A DNA stretch of 64,000 nt. Source: Hippopus hippopus. Its lineage: Eukaryota > Mollusca > Bivalvia > Cardiida > Cardiidae. Under the pieces are notes generated by a model. The model did not search any database. It was not told the origin of the DNA and was given only the letters and a program-made list of their open reading frames with translations. The DNA is taken from the NCBI GenBank assembly GCA_946811185.2, contig OX328109.1, positions 41,400,129 to 41,464,128 on the forward strand, written 5' to 3'. Both the position numbers and the translations under genes were made by a program. Positions within the stretch are counted from its first letter, which is position 1. Each line of letters opens with the position of its first letter. Positions 34,111-44,100 of the stretch are shown one piece after another.

Positions 34111-34239
34111 TTCATGATTGTTGTTTTTGTAGGGCATATTTTATGTAGATAGACATTGGTACGTAATAATATTCCTGTTATCAACCTTTCGACCCAAGCG
34201 GAAATAGAAAACAGGAAAGTGGGCATAATTATTTTCGTC

Positions 34240-34492
34240 ATTCTCTGGCAAAAGGGGGCTTAATGCATCTCCGTGATGAATTATACCATGTAAGTCATGA
34301 CATAATTGATGATCCGTAATATCCATTTTGTCTTACAACCAGCTGAACAATGAGATAGACTGTTCCTTTGAAATGCAGAAAATTGACCAAAAGCAAAATG
34401 TTTCGACACAGGTCAGCCTGCGCAGACTGCGCAGCAGACCTGTCCCGAAACTTTTTGCAGATGCAATAAGCCCTTTTTTCTCACAGCATGTT
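34240..34492 (-). mobile_element. MITE family C copy
   Basis: CTGGCAAAAGGGGGCTTAAT at the left; hairpin at 34403-34455 (GACACAGGTCAGCCTGCGCA) at the right. Confidence 0.8.
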
Positions 34493-34699
34493 TGATTTCA
34501 TTTTCTCGATAAATGATTTCCGTCAAATAAAGAATAGTGGATGTTTTATTTTGTAGACTGTGGAAAAAAAAATCACCTTTGGCCCAGAGTTATCCAAGAA
34601 AATTCGAAACTATGGCGCCTAATTCATGTTTCTACTTCCGCTTAGGTCGAAAAGTCAATAGGGTTAGGCTATAACAGGATTCCGTGCATTTATGATAAT

Positions 34700-34905
34700 A
34701 AATGAGACGTGCTCTATGAAAAGATGGTCTAGTGCATCTGCAAAAGTAATCATTGGCGACCGATGTCAGCCAGTGCATTCCATGCAGGCTTACCTTGGCA
34801 AATTTTATGCATATCAAAAAACCATTCTACTTCATGATTCAGCCGGTTAAAGACAAAATAGATCCGACTATGCAACGACTTGCACGGTATAATGCATTAA
34901 CCCTT
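34700..34905 (+). mobile_element. MITE family C, diverged copy
   Basis: GACGTGCTCTATGAAAAGAT, a broken hairpin (GACCGATGTCAGCCAGTGCA), body TGATTCAGCCGGTTAAAGAC. Confidence 0.65.
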
Positions 34906-35112
34906 ATCCTTCTAATTAAATGAAATGAACCATTTAAGCCAATAGTAGTACCCGATTTTTCCTATTTTCAAAGGTAACTTTTTTTAGGGAAAATATGTCC
35001 TTGTCACACAGTGTAGATCAAAGATCAGACTGCACGTTTTGTGCAGTCTGATCTTGATCTACACTGATCGCAAAAGGTCAGTGAGTCACGCCTAGCAGCC
35101 TAAGAGTTGATT
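34905..35112 (-). mobile_element. MITE family A copy
   Basis: TTAACCCTTATCCTTCTAAT to GCAGCCTAAGAGTTGA. Hairpin at 35008-35072. Confidence 0.85.
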
Positions 35113-35159
35113 ACTAAGATACATGAAAACCCCATTTGTCAGAGCTCCGCTCAGTACTA

Positions 35160-35430
35160 TATGGCCTGCAACACGCTAAAAGGGGCATTCGGACATTTGT
35201 GGAAAGTGTCGTCTCGGATCAGCCTGCGCAATCCGCGCAGGCTAATCCGAAACGACACTTTCCGTTTTTATGTAATTTTCTGTTTTGCACAAGTCTACTG
35301 TAGCACAAAATCTAATGTATTCGTAAAGTGCCGTCTCGGATTACCCTGCGCGGACTGCGCAGGCTGATCCGAGACGACACTTTACGCAAATGTCCGAATG
35401 CCCCTTTTCGCGTGTTGCAAGCCATATGTG
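35160..35430. mobile_element. MITE family D copy with both ends
   Basis: Ends ATGGCCTGCAACACGCTAAA and CGCGTGTTGCAAGCCAT are mutual complements. Two hairpins, 35205-35262 and 35325-35385. Confidence 0.9.
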
Positions 35431-35529
35431 TGTAAGAGGCGATGGAAAATTTGCCTGCCAAGACTAACACAGGCTTTTGAGCTCAAATTGGTCTATCACG
35501 TAACACCAAAATTTTGATTGGTCTATTAT

Positions 35530-35632
35530 CAAACACCGTTACTAAACGGAGCATATTTTGTACATAAACTCAATATTGTTTGCTTGAAAATACATTAGCG
35601 ATGCGCCAATGTGCTAATTTTAGTAACTGGTC
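35530..35632. repeat. Foldback with CACCGTTACTAAA arm
   Basis: Partner of the sequence at 9308-9373. The right arm (TTTTAGTAACTGG) is diverged. Confidence 0.4.
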
Positions 35633-35786
35633 TATGGATGATGATAGGTCGGAGTGAAAGGGAAATATCTGTTTTTAAGATAGCTCTGAAAGTTTTTTGT
35701 TGTGGATACTTGTTAGTTCTTTTTTGTAAGACAAGTTTTAGTATTAACATCATAGGTGTCTGTTAAGAAAAAATAATGCTTTTAAC

Positions 35787-36375
35787 CCTGCATTACACAG
35801 TTCCGTGTTTAAACAACCATACGATAAGAGGCTTTTGAACACAGCGTGGAAAAACGAGAAAATGCTGGTAACCAGTGTTTTCTCCTTTTCCCACAATGTT
35901 CTCTATCATTTCAGAGACAAATTTCATCATTTGAGCCCCATTTAATTTGTTGTCTTTTTTGGCAAATTTTCGTCACAAACACGACAACTTTCGTTTTTGA
36001 CGGGCGCCGCCATTATTGTTTTCTGTTTTGCGAAAGATTTCTTGTTACGGATGGTTTGAATGGACGCGATGGGTTTTGATCGCATCCAATGAAATGGCGC
36101 AGCGGGAGCTTCGATTTTTAAAGAGGCGAGCGGCCAAGGGTACTACCTTAGTATCCTTGGCTTGCGAAGATGCACAATCCCGGGCTCAGTGATCTTTAGG
36201 AAAAAGGCTTCCGGAAAAAAAAAAAACTTGGAAATGAGAAAATCAGTATTGTCCTCACTTCCCACAATGTTTTCCAGCCTTCAAGAGATAAATTCCATAA
36301 TTAGAGCCACAATTAATTTGTCGTCTGCAAATGCTTATGATATGTGTAAGTCTAAAATATTGTTGTCTGCCAAGG
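35787..36375 (+). mobile_element. Two family B copies around a GC-richer insert
   Basis: Family B at 35787-35960 and again at 36175-36375. The 200 bp between (GACGGGCGCCGCCATTATTG, GGCGAGCGGCCAAGGG) is richer in GC than its surroundings and unassigned. Confidence 0.6.
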
Positions 36376-36655
36376 ATTTAAGTTTGAAAAAAAAAATGCC
36401 CACACCTAGTTCTGTAGTTTTGTCTAGGTTTCCATGAGTACTTGATAATTGAGAATAAGCACGATCTGAACCTTTTCCATGGTAAGGAAGGGAGACAGTT
36501 GATTATATTTGAAAATAGTTAAACAGGTGAATAAAACGCTCCACATTTGAACACATAGTCTTCTTGTATGTGTTCAACTTAACGTGCTGCATTTTTTTTC
36601 TCGTCTTAAAATTGTTTTATTTCCGTTACATATTAGGAATATATGATGTAAGTCT
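36376..36655. other. Unassigned
   Basis: Nothing recognised. Confidence 0.3.
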
Positions 36656-36659
36656 TTAT

Positions 36660-36885
36660 TAAATTTCTACCAAACTGCAAAATCTTGAAGTGTCAAAATT
36701 GAAAGCATTTGCACACGGAAAATTGAAAGTGTCTCAAAAAATGGAATTTGTCGTTGGAAGGGTCGAAAACACTATTGGAAACAAAGAAAATGATAGTAAT
36801 CAGCATTTTCCCTTTTTTTCTACCTGATGTTTTCATAAGCCCTCTTCCTCAAGTTTGTATAAAGCATTGGATTCGTTGGTAATGA
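36660..36885 (-). mobile_element. MITE family B copy
   Basis: TTTCTACCAAACTGCAAAAT, core GAAAATGATAGTAATCAGCA, right end TTGGATTCGTTGGTAATG. Confidence 0.75.
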
Positions 36886-37714
36886 ATAGAATCACTGTAA
36901 GCTTATTTCATGGAAGACGGGAAGGTCTAGTGTGACATCTTTGAAAAAAGCTGACAGACGGGCGTGTCTTGCCTCTTACAGTTAGTCCGGTTTACATGAT
37001 ATTCAGACAAGCCTATGTAGAAGCAAATTTACGTGTAATTAGTCTTTAAATGGATCTATTTTTTCTCTTCCCTTGATAATAATTTTCAATGATATTAAAG
37101 GGAGGTAATTTAGGGTTTTTCTTTGTCTAAAAACTGTTAGAAAATCATTTTGATATTGTCAGAAGTTATCATCAAGCCCAAATATGAAACGCTGTACCAA
37201 ACATCAATATTATTAAGGCCTACTTATCTAGATCTAAATGCAAATCAATAACAGGCGTATCTTCTCGTTTTCCCACGATGTTTTTAAAAGCCGTCTACCT
37301 CAGGGTCGTTCAAACTTTGGATTGTTGGGTAAAGAATCAATGAATGGCTCACTGCTGATAAAAATACCGGTATTTAAATATGTTTGTTAAGTTGAATCTC
37401 ATTCATGAGAGGTGATATCTTTTTTTTCTGCAGTACTACAGTAGAGACGGAAAATTTCTTCACCTTTTACCAAACTCAGAAAGACTGTCGTGCCAAATAG
37501 ATCTACTGATATAAGAGACTCAAGGAAAGCACTGATAAGAGCCTCTGCAATATAACTGAAATGTTAAAAACAGCATTAAATACAAAACAAGTCCACATCA
37601 AACTGCCCCGGTGTTTCACCACCGTCTTTCATCATCCATCAATTTCAGCAACCAGTGAAGTGTTGTCTCGAGGTAGACTAGTTAGGCTCCGCCTCTCTAT
37701 TTAAACGCTCAAAT
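36886..37714. other. Mostly unassigned
   Basis: Contains only a scrap of family B (37255-37340, TCTCGTTTTCCCACGATG) and a SINE tail (about 37535-37600, AATATAACTGAAATGTTAAA). No coding signal. Confidence 0.45.
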
Positions 37715-38058
37715 GTGGCCAAAAGTAAACGGTGGGGTGGTAAAATGTAATCGAATTTAAAATCATACACCATTGAACAGTATGGAAATAATTGTTAAAG
37801 TAACAATCTGTTATAATACGGTCGGTCTAAGGGTAAGTCAGTGGCAGGAAAATGAATTTTAAAACTAGGTCAAAAGTTACCAATTTGCTCTATCTTTTGT
37901 TTACTTTATACCTGGTTTTAAAATTGTAACTAACACTTGGACCGAAAGGACAATGACAGATTGTCATGTTCACAATACTGTAATATACATATTTTTAGAT
38001 GGTATGATTTAAATTTATATCTATTTTAACACCCCCATTGTTTACTTTTGACCATTAG
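37715..38058. mobile_element. Diverged 344-bp foldback element
   Basis: GGCCAAAAGTAAACGGTGGG at the left is complemented by CCCCATTGTTTACTTTTGACC at the right. Inner pairs, such as GAATTTTAAAACTAGG with CCTGGTTTTAAAATTG, show that the arms extend nearly to the centre. Confidence 0.6.
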
Positions 38059-38304
38059 TGTGACTTTAACATAGATCCATAGACAGTTATGTTTGGAAAG
38101 ATAGGAAATATTTCCAATTTGCATAGTATTAGTTTCTCTTTTTTTTTTTCATTTCATGACAATTGACTTTGAAGATAAAGGTACGCCTATTGCATAGCGG
38201 GATACATACGTGCAAGCAAAGGAAATACTTCCGTACTTTGTGACAGGTTCCCTCCCTTGGTATAACTGTTGGATACTGTAATGTGTACGAACAATGGGGG
38301 ACCA

Positions 38305-38665
38305 CTTTAACCTGTTACCAAACAATCCCTGGTTTTTACGACCCAAAGGAAGAAGCCTTCTGAAAACATTGTGGGAAAAGGAGAAAATGCTGGTAACCAG
38401 CATTTTCTCCTTTTCCCACAATGTTTTCTACTCTTCTAAAGTCAAGTTTCAATTTTTGAGTCACGTTTATTTTGTCGTCTGCAAATGCTTTCAATTTGGC
38501 CAAGTCTAAAATTTTGTCGTTTGGTAAAGAGTTAACCCTTTGCCAAACACTCTCAAATTTTTACCACCCGGAGAAAAGTTTTCATAACATGATGAGAACA
38601 TAAGAAAATATTGGTGAAGAGTATTTTCTCCTTTTCCCACAATATTTTTGTTTGTCAACGGAACT
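38305..38665 (+). mobile_element. Family B copy plus an adjoining partial copy
   Basis: Complete copy at 38305-38536 with a perfect palindrome (38370-38420). A second, degenerate copy starts TTAACCCTTTGCCAAACACT at 38532, sharing the TTAA. Confidence 0.85.
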
Positions 38666-38689
38666 CGGCTCCGAGTCAGAGTGAATTTT

Positions 38690-38878
38690 TATTATCTCGT
38701 AAACTGCTAAATTAGTGAAATGAAACTTTTAGGCCCATAGCAAGAAGCCACAGTTTGCTATTACAAAATTATCCTGGGGGAAAAATACCTCCTAATCTGA
38801 CAGTGTTTATCTGTGCAGATTTTGATCTACACTGTCCGCTAAAGGTCTTTGAGTCACACTTAGCAGCCTTAGAGTTCA
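38690..38878 (-). mobile_element. MITE family A copy, hairpin reduced
   Basis: GTGAAATGAAACTTTTAGGC, short core GATTTTGATCTACACTGTCC, end CACACTTAGCAGCCTTAGAG. Confidence 0.7.
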
Positions 38879-39250
38879 CATGTCCCATTTGTGGTTCTGT
38901 AAAATTGCCTTTGTACTATAGAGATTAAAATGTCACAAACATACTAGTAGACAAATATCAAAGATTTAGATTTTAAGTACAAAACTTGTTTTCTTTGCTT
39001 TCGTTTTCTTTGAATCTAGATTTATATCTTATATCAAAACATGTACACCTTCTATTATTTTACATGTATGTTCATATAAACTGTACATGTTGTATTGTAA
39101 CTTCTTCAAGATGTACATGTAAATTTATATGTATGTACATGTTCGTGTTTTATCTTCAGTAACAAAATAAAATCCAACTATAAAGCTCATAGTTTTATTT
39201 TATGTTACCTCATGTCTTTAAAGAAAGAAAAAAAAAAAAAACTGTATCAA
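38879..39250. other. AT-rich tract with clustered ACATGTA motifs
   Basis: ACATGTA-type palindromes recur between 39040 and 39150. I see no gene. Confidence 0.4.
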
Positions 39251-39254
39251 CATT

Positions 39255-39970
39255 TGACCAAACAATTCTGATATTAAACAATCATGAGAAATAGGCCTTT
39301 TAAAACATTCTGAAAAAAAGGAAAAAAAATGCTTGTTACCACAGTTTTCAGACAGTTATTTATACCATTTCACAACAAATCATGTAATTTTAGTCACATT
39401 TAATTTGTTGTCTACAAATATTTCACCTTACAATCCTGATTTTTAACGACCCTAATTGATTGATTGATTGTATGGTGTTTGATGCCGTTTTCAACATTAT
39501 TTCAGTTATGTCGTGGTGGCCAGTGCACCTATCCAGGCTTTCCTGAAGTCTCTTGTACCAGAACTCTACACAATTTCCAAGCCACTGGCTGCTTTCCCAC
39601 ATAACCATCGTCATGACAGCAGTGGGAGAGGAATGAATCCTGTTGCAATGACTATCATCAATCCTCTGAAAGAAATTGACTAAGCCAGGGATCAAACCTA
39701 TGACCCCCTCTTCTCAAATCCTGCACACTACCGATTGAGCTACCAGGGCTCAGTTTAACGACCTTGAGAAAGAAGAAAGAAAACTTGGGAAAAAATTGTA
39801 GAAAAAGGAGAAAATGGTTGTAGCCAGCATTTTCTCCTTTCCTCACAATGATTTCTACCCTTCCAAAGGCACACTTTTGTTTTTTGAGTCACATTTCATG
39901 TTGCTTGCACAAGATTTCAATTTGGTCTAGTATAAAATTTTGTCATGTTGTAAAAAAGCATAAATAGTCT
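39255..39970 (+). mobile_element. Family B copies interrupted by a SINE
   Basis: Family B at 39255-39454 (with a second start at about 39428, CTTACAATCCTGATTTTTAA) resumes at 39753-39970 (AACGACCTTGAGAAAGAAG, palindrome 39803-39850). Confidence 0.75.
39455..39752 (-). mobile_element. Full-length tRNA-derived SINE inserted in a MITE
   Basis: Reverse copy. The tail TTGATTGATTGATTG leads through GGTGTTTGATGCCGTTTTCA, CACCTATCCAGGC and AACCATCGTCATGA to the tRNA-like head (complement of the B box at about 39690, GGGATCAAACC; A-box side GATTGAGCTACC). TTTAACGACC occurs on both flanks and is the likely target duplication. Confidence 0.85.
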
Positions 39971-40137
39971 GCAAGAAAAGTGTTAAAAATCATTGGAGAA
40001 ATTATAGATTACAGCTGTATCCCTCAATCTACAGACCACTTGTATAAAGCAAACAACTGTTAGAAATACCACTGCTCTTTATCCTACATCTTCTCCAATT
40101 CAGTTGATCCCTTTTGTTCCAGTTTCTTGTACAGACA

Positions 40138-41070
40138 AAATCTTGTCATGACATACCCCAGCATTCAATGTTTCTTTCATGACATATCCCAGCATTCAAT
40201 GTTTCTTTCATGACATATCCCAGCATTCAATGTTTCTTTCATGACATACCCCGGCATTCAATGTTTCTTTCATGACATATCCCAGCATTCAAATCTCCTG
40301 TCATGACATATCCCAGCATTCACTCTTCTGTCATGAGATATTCCAGCATGCAGTCTTCTGTTACTTCTATCACTTGTCTTGACGTATCCCTGCATTCAAT
40401 GTTCTGTAATGATATATTCCTGCATTCAGATCAATTGTCATGACATATCCCTGCATTCACATCACTTATCATGCCATATCCAAGCATTCAGTCTTTTGTC
40501 ATGACATATCCCTGCATTCATATCACATGTCACAGTATTACCCAGAAGTCAAATCACCTGTAATGATATACCACAGCATTGAAATCACCTGTCATGATAT
40601 AGTTGGGAATTCAAATTACTTGAAATGGCATATCCTAGCCTTCATAATATTCATATTTCCTGTCACAACATATCCCAACAGTAAAATTGCCTTTCACAAC
40701 CACTACATGAATCAGACATGAAATCAGCATAATTATCTTCTGTAATTATACATGTATATCCCAGCATTAATGTCTTCTGCCACATCATTTCCAAGCATTA
40801 ATGTCTCCCATCACAACATTTCATGGCACTAAAATCTGTCACAAGATATCCCAGCACTCAATTCTGCTCTCACAACACATCCCAGCATTTACATTTCCTG
40901 TCACGACATATCCCAGCATTTACATTCCCTGTCACAACATATCCTAGCATTTACATTTCCTGTCACAACGTATCCCAGCATTTACATTTCCTGTCAACGT
41001 ATCCCAGCATTGGCATTTCCTGTCACAGCATATCCCAATGGTCCAATCACCTGTTATGACATATCCCAAC
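40138..41070. repeat. 31-bp minisatellite abutting the F-box gene
   Basis: Unit CATGACATATCCCAGCATTC plus a variable 11-bp spacer. Exact 31-bp spacing holds at about 40140-40290 and again at about 40880-41010; the middle is diverged. The last unit overlaps the final codons and stop of the minus-strand gene. I see no minus-strand AATAAA or ATTAAA between about 40020 and 41053, so the 3' UTR should contain repeat sequence. Confidence 0.85.
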
Positions 41071-41172
41071 GTTCTGCTGCAAGAGGATCATCATTTTCTA
41101 GAAAGTCGTCAAATTCGTCATAATCTTCCTCCCAGTCATCATAATTTTCGATAGGTCCATCTGGCACATAAT
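41054..41172 (-). CDS. F-box gene exon 16 (terminal)
   Basis: Residues 452-490: YVPDGPIENYDDWEEDYDEF, then DDFLENDDPLAAERWDMS and TAA. Eighteen Asp/Glu in 38 residues. Acceptor TTCTTCTTTTAG. The last codons are shared with the 31-bp minisatellite. Confidence 0.85.
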
Positions 41173-44100
41173 CTAAAAGAAGAAATCATACTTAAAATTT
41201 ACCTTTCACCCTTTGCCAATTTATTCAGTATTTTAGTGGCCCTGGCTTTTGGAAAATATGTGGGATACCAGCATTTCCTTCTTTTTCCACAATTTTTTCT
41301 ACCTTTTCATAGACAGAAAAATTATCAATTGAGCCACACTCAATTCGTCGCCTGAAAATCCTCTCGGTTTGGTTGAGTCGAAAATTTTGTTGTTCATTTA
41401 AGGAATGAAGAGAACTTTTTTTGTTTTCATGGAGGTATGAAAAAAAAAAAACCCTAATCACAGTGTGATTAGGGTTTTTTTTTTTTTCATACCTCCATGA
41501 AAACAAAAAAAGTTCTCTTCATTCCTTATAAGTCAATATCACAGAGAACAAATATGCACTTAAATAACACTAACTGCTTTTGTTTTTTGTAAATCCAACA
41601 TTGCGTATTTATTTAATGTCCATTTCATTCATAATTCATAGTGCGGTAAAACTCTGGTTCATGACGTAAAAATGACGTAAATTTGTGACGTCATTATAGT
41701 ATTGAACATTTGCAGGTTTAGTAGATTTATTATTAGGAGTTCAATACACTAGAACTAAGTTGAAAATAAGTTTGTTAGAACCCATCAAAATGACAGTGAG
41801 TTTTCAGCTCGCTCTTTGAATTTACTGTTGGATATTTTTTTCAATATTCAGAGAAAATAAATTCAGCTAGCAATTTGAACTTCGGACTCGATAAAGATCT
41901 AAAATCAGAAAGAAAAACATTATGAAATCTCGTATACATGTTTGTTTACATTACTTTGACTGCAAAAGTAGTTCCGGCACTACTAATTTTTTTTTCATGG
42001 AGCTATGAAAAAAAATTTTCAGCCAATCAGAACTCGCCAATGGTCATGAAAAAAACTAATACAGAATTATTAAATCATATCAAAATTGTAAATAAAGAAT
42101 TTGAAATGCCATGGATGTAAAAAAAATAACCAAATAGATTATTGTTTTTCTCTACCCTCTATCCTGTGCTTTTGTTGTTGTCTTGGTAATTGTCATCATC
42201 TTTACCATCAGTTCAGATCTATAACAGCTGGTCATTAATCAATGCTTTCCTGTCCACTAGCTGCTTTCCCTTACCAAAATCATTGAAGCAATGTTTAGCA
42301 GGGAGAGAAGAATAAATCATGTCATAATGACTACCATCAATCCTGAGAACGAATTTGGCCGAGCTGGGAACAGAACCAACCTTTGGGGTTTCAAGCCCTG
42401 TATATTACTGACTGAGCTAATAAGCTCAGCTCTCTGTGCAGAAAGTTGCTAGATTGCTGAAGGCTGAATAGTTACCTCTGCTTGAGCAATATCATGGGTA
42501 TAACACCAAAAATGCACAATACTCAAGTGTGTAATGTACAAAAAAGTGGATTAGATTGATGATTATTGTCACTTTAAAACATTAAGTTATTCTCAAAATT
42601 AACCATATGACAGCTCTATCCACAATTCTAGCTCTCTTTGTTGACAATGAAGATCAAGATCAGACTGCCTTTTGGAGACCGTGTAGATCATGATCAAGCT
42701 GCAGAGAACATGTATTTAGTATCTTTCATGTATTGGATTTTAATCCTTTACCAAACAATCCTGTACTTTAATGACCCTGCAAAAGGTGACTTTTGAAAAT
42801 ATTGTGGGAAAAGGAGACAATGCTTGTAGCAAGCATCCTCTCCTTTTCCCATAATGATTTCTACTTTTTCCATGACAGACCCAAATCATTTAAGGCACCG
42901 TTGTCATCTTCAACTGTTTTTTTTTTAATATCTGAACAGGTTAAAAATTTTGTCTTCAGATAGAGAGGTTAAACTGTTCTTTTTGATAATTTATGTTCAG
43001 CCCTTTACCAAACAACAAAATTTTAGACTGGTCCAAATTGAAAGCGTTTGCAGACGACAAATTTTCTATTGCTAATATAGTGAGATTTGTCTTTAATAGG
43101 ATAGAAAACATTGTGGGAAAAGGAGACAATGCTGGTTACCAGCATTTTCTCTTTTTCCCACAATGTTTTCCAAAACCTTCTTGGCCAGGGTCATTAATAC
43201 TTGGGATTGTGTGGTAAAGTGTTAAAGAAGAATACCTACCACTGACTGGCTGATGAGGTGCATATTCCTCTTCAGAGTCATCGTCTACATCTACAATCAA
43301 AGTATTTGAAGAACTAAGGTTCATTTATTTTTGAACAACAGCTATACAAGGTTGAAAACCCAATTGTCAAGTCTGGTGTCATAGTAACCCTTCCACAAAG
43401 CCATTTTAAAACACTGTTTTATCATTTTCAGCCATTATATTTTGAAAATTTAAAATGTCCCTGCAATATTTATCAAAATCTAGTATCTTTAGTGCTTGAC
43501 AAACATTAAATGCTAGCACAACATAATATTTCCAGAAAAGCCACCAATGACAAGTGTGGAAATTTGGATTCGATTATTTCCTATCACTATCATGTGATTT
43601 CGTCCAATCCAGTGCTTATGTAAGCTGTTAAGCTGATATACTCATGTGAAGCTCATGGCTGATACAATGCTTGTCTGTATGGTGTTAAACACATTTCAAC
43701 ATTAATTCACTTATTGTGGCAACCTCTGCACCTATACATGCTTTACTGCGGTTCGTTTTTCCAGAACTAAACAAAAACTTCTTCCCAAGCCACTAACTGC
43801 TTCCCCACACAACCATCATCAAAATAATGATCAGTGGTGAGAGAGGAATGAATCCTATAGCAATGTCTAAATCAATCCACAGAAAGAAATTAGCCGAGCT
43901 GAAGATTTGAAACCAAGATTCAATGGGTACCAGTTAACTGAATCATAGGTCCTGTGGACTGATATGGAGTGTGATAATGATAAAGAACAAGAGGGCCATG
44001 ATGGCCCTGTATCGCTCCACTGGCTTTTAACCCTTTACCACACTATTCTAAGATTTAATGACCCTGAAAAGGAAAACTGTGGGAAAAGGAGAAAATGTTG

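Noticed and set aside
38149..38509. Frames with KMLVTSIFSFSHNVF-type peptides, recurring at many places
   Set aside because: The recurring peptide is the translation of the family B palindrome; it appears wherever the MITE lies and in both orientations.
40138..41070. CRISPR-like regular array
   Set aside because: Eukaryotic context, units contiguous with only a short variable part, no cas genes; a minisatellite explains it. The 9.7-10.5 kb array was rejected for the same reason.
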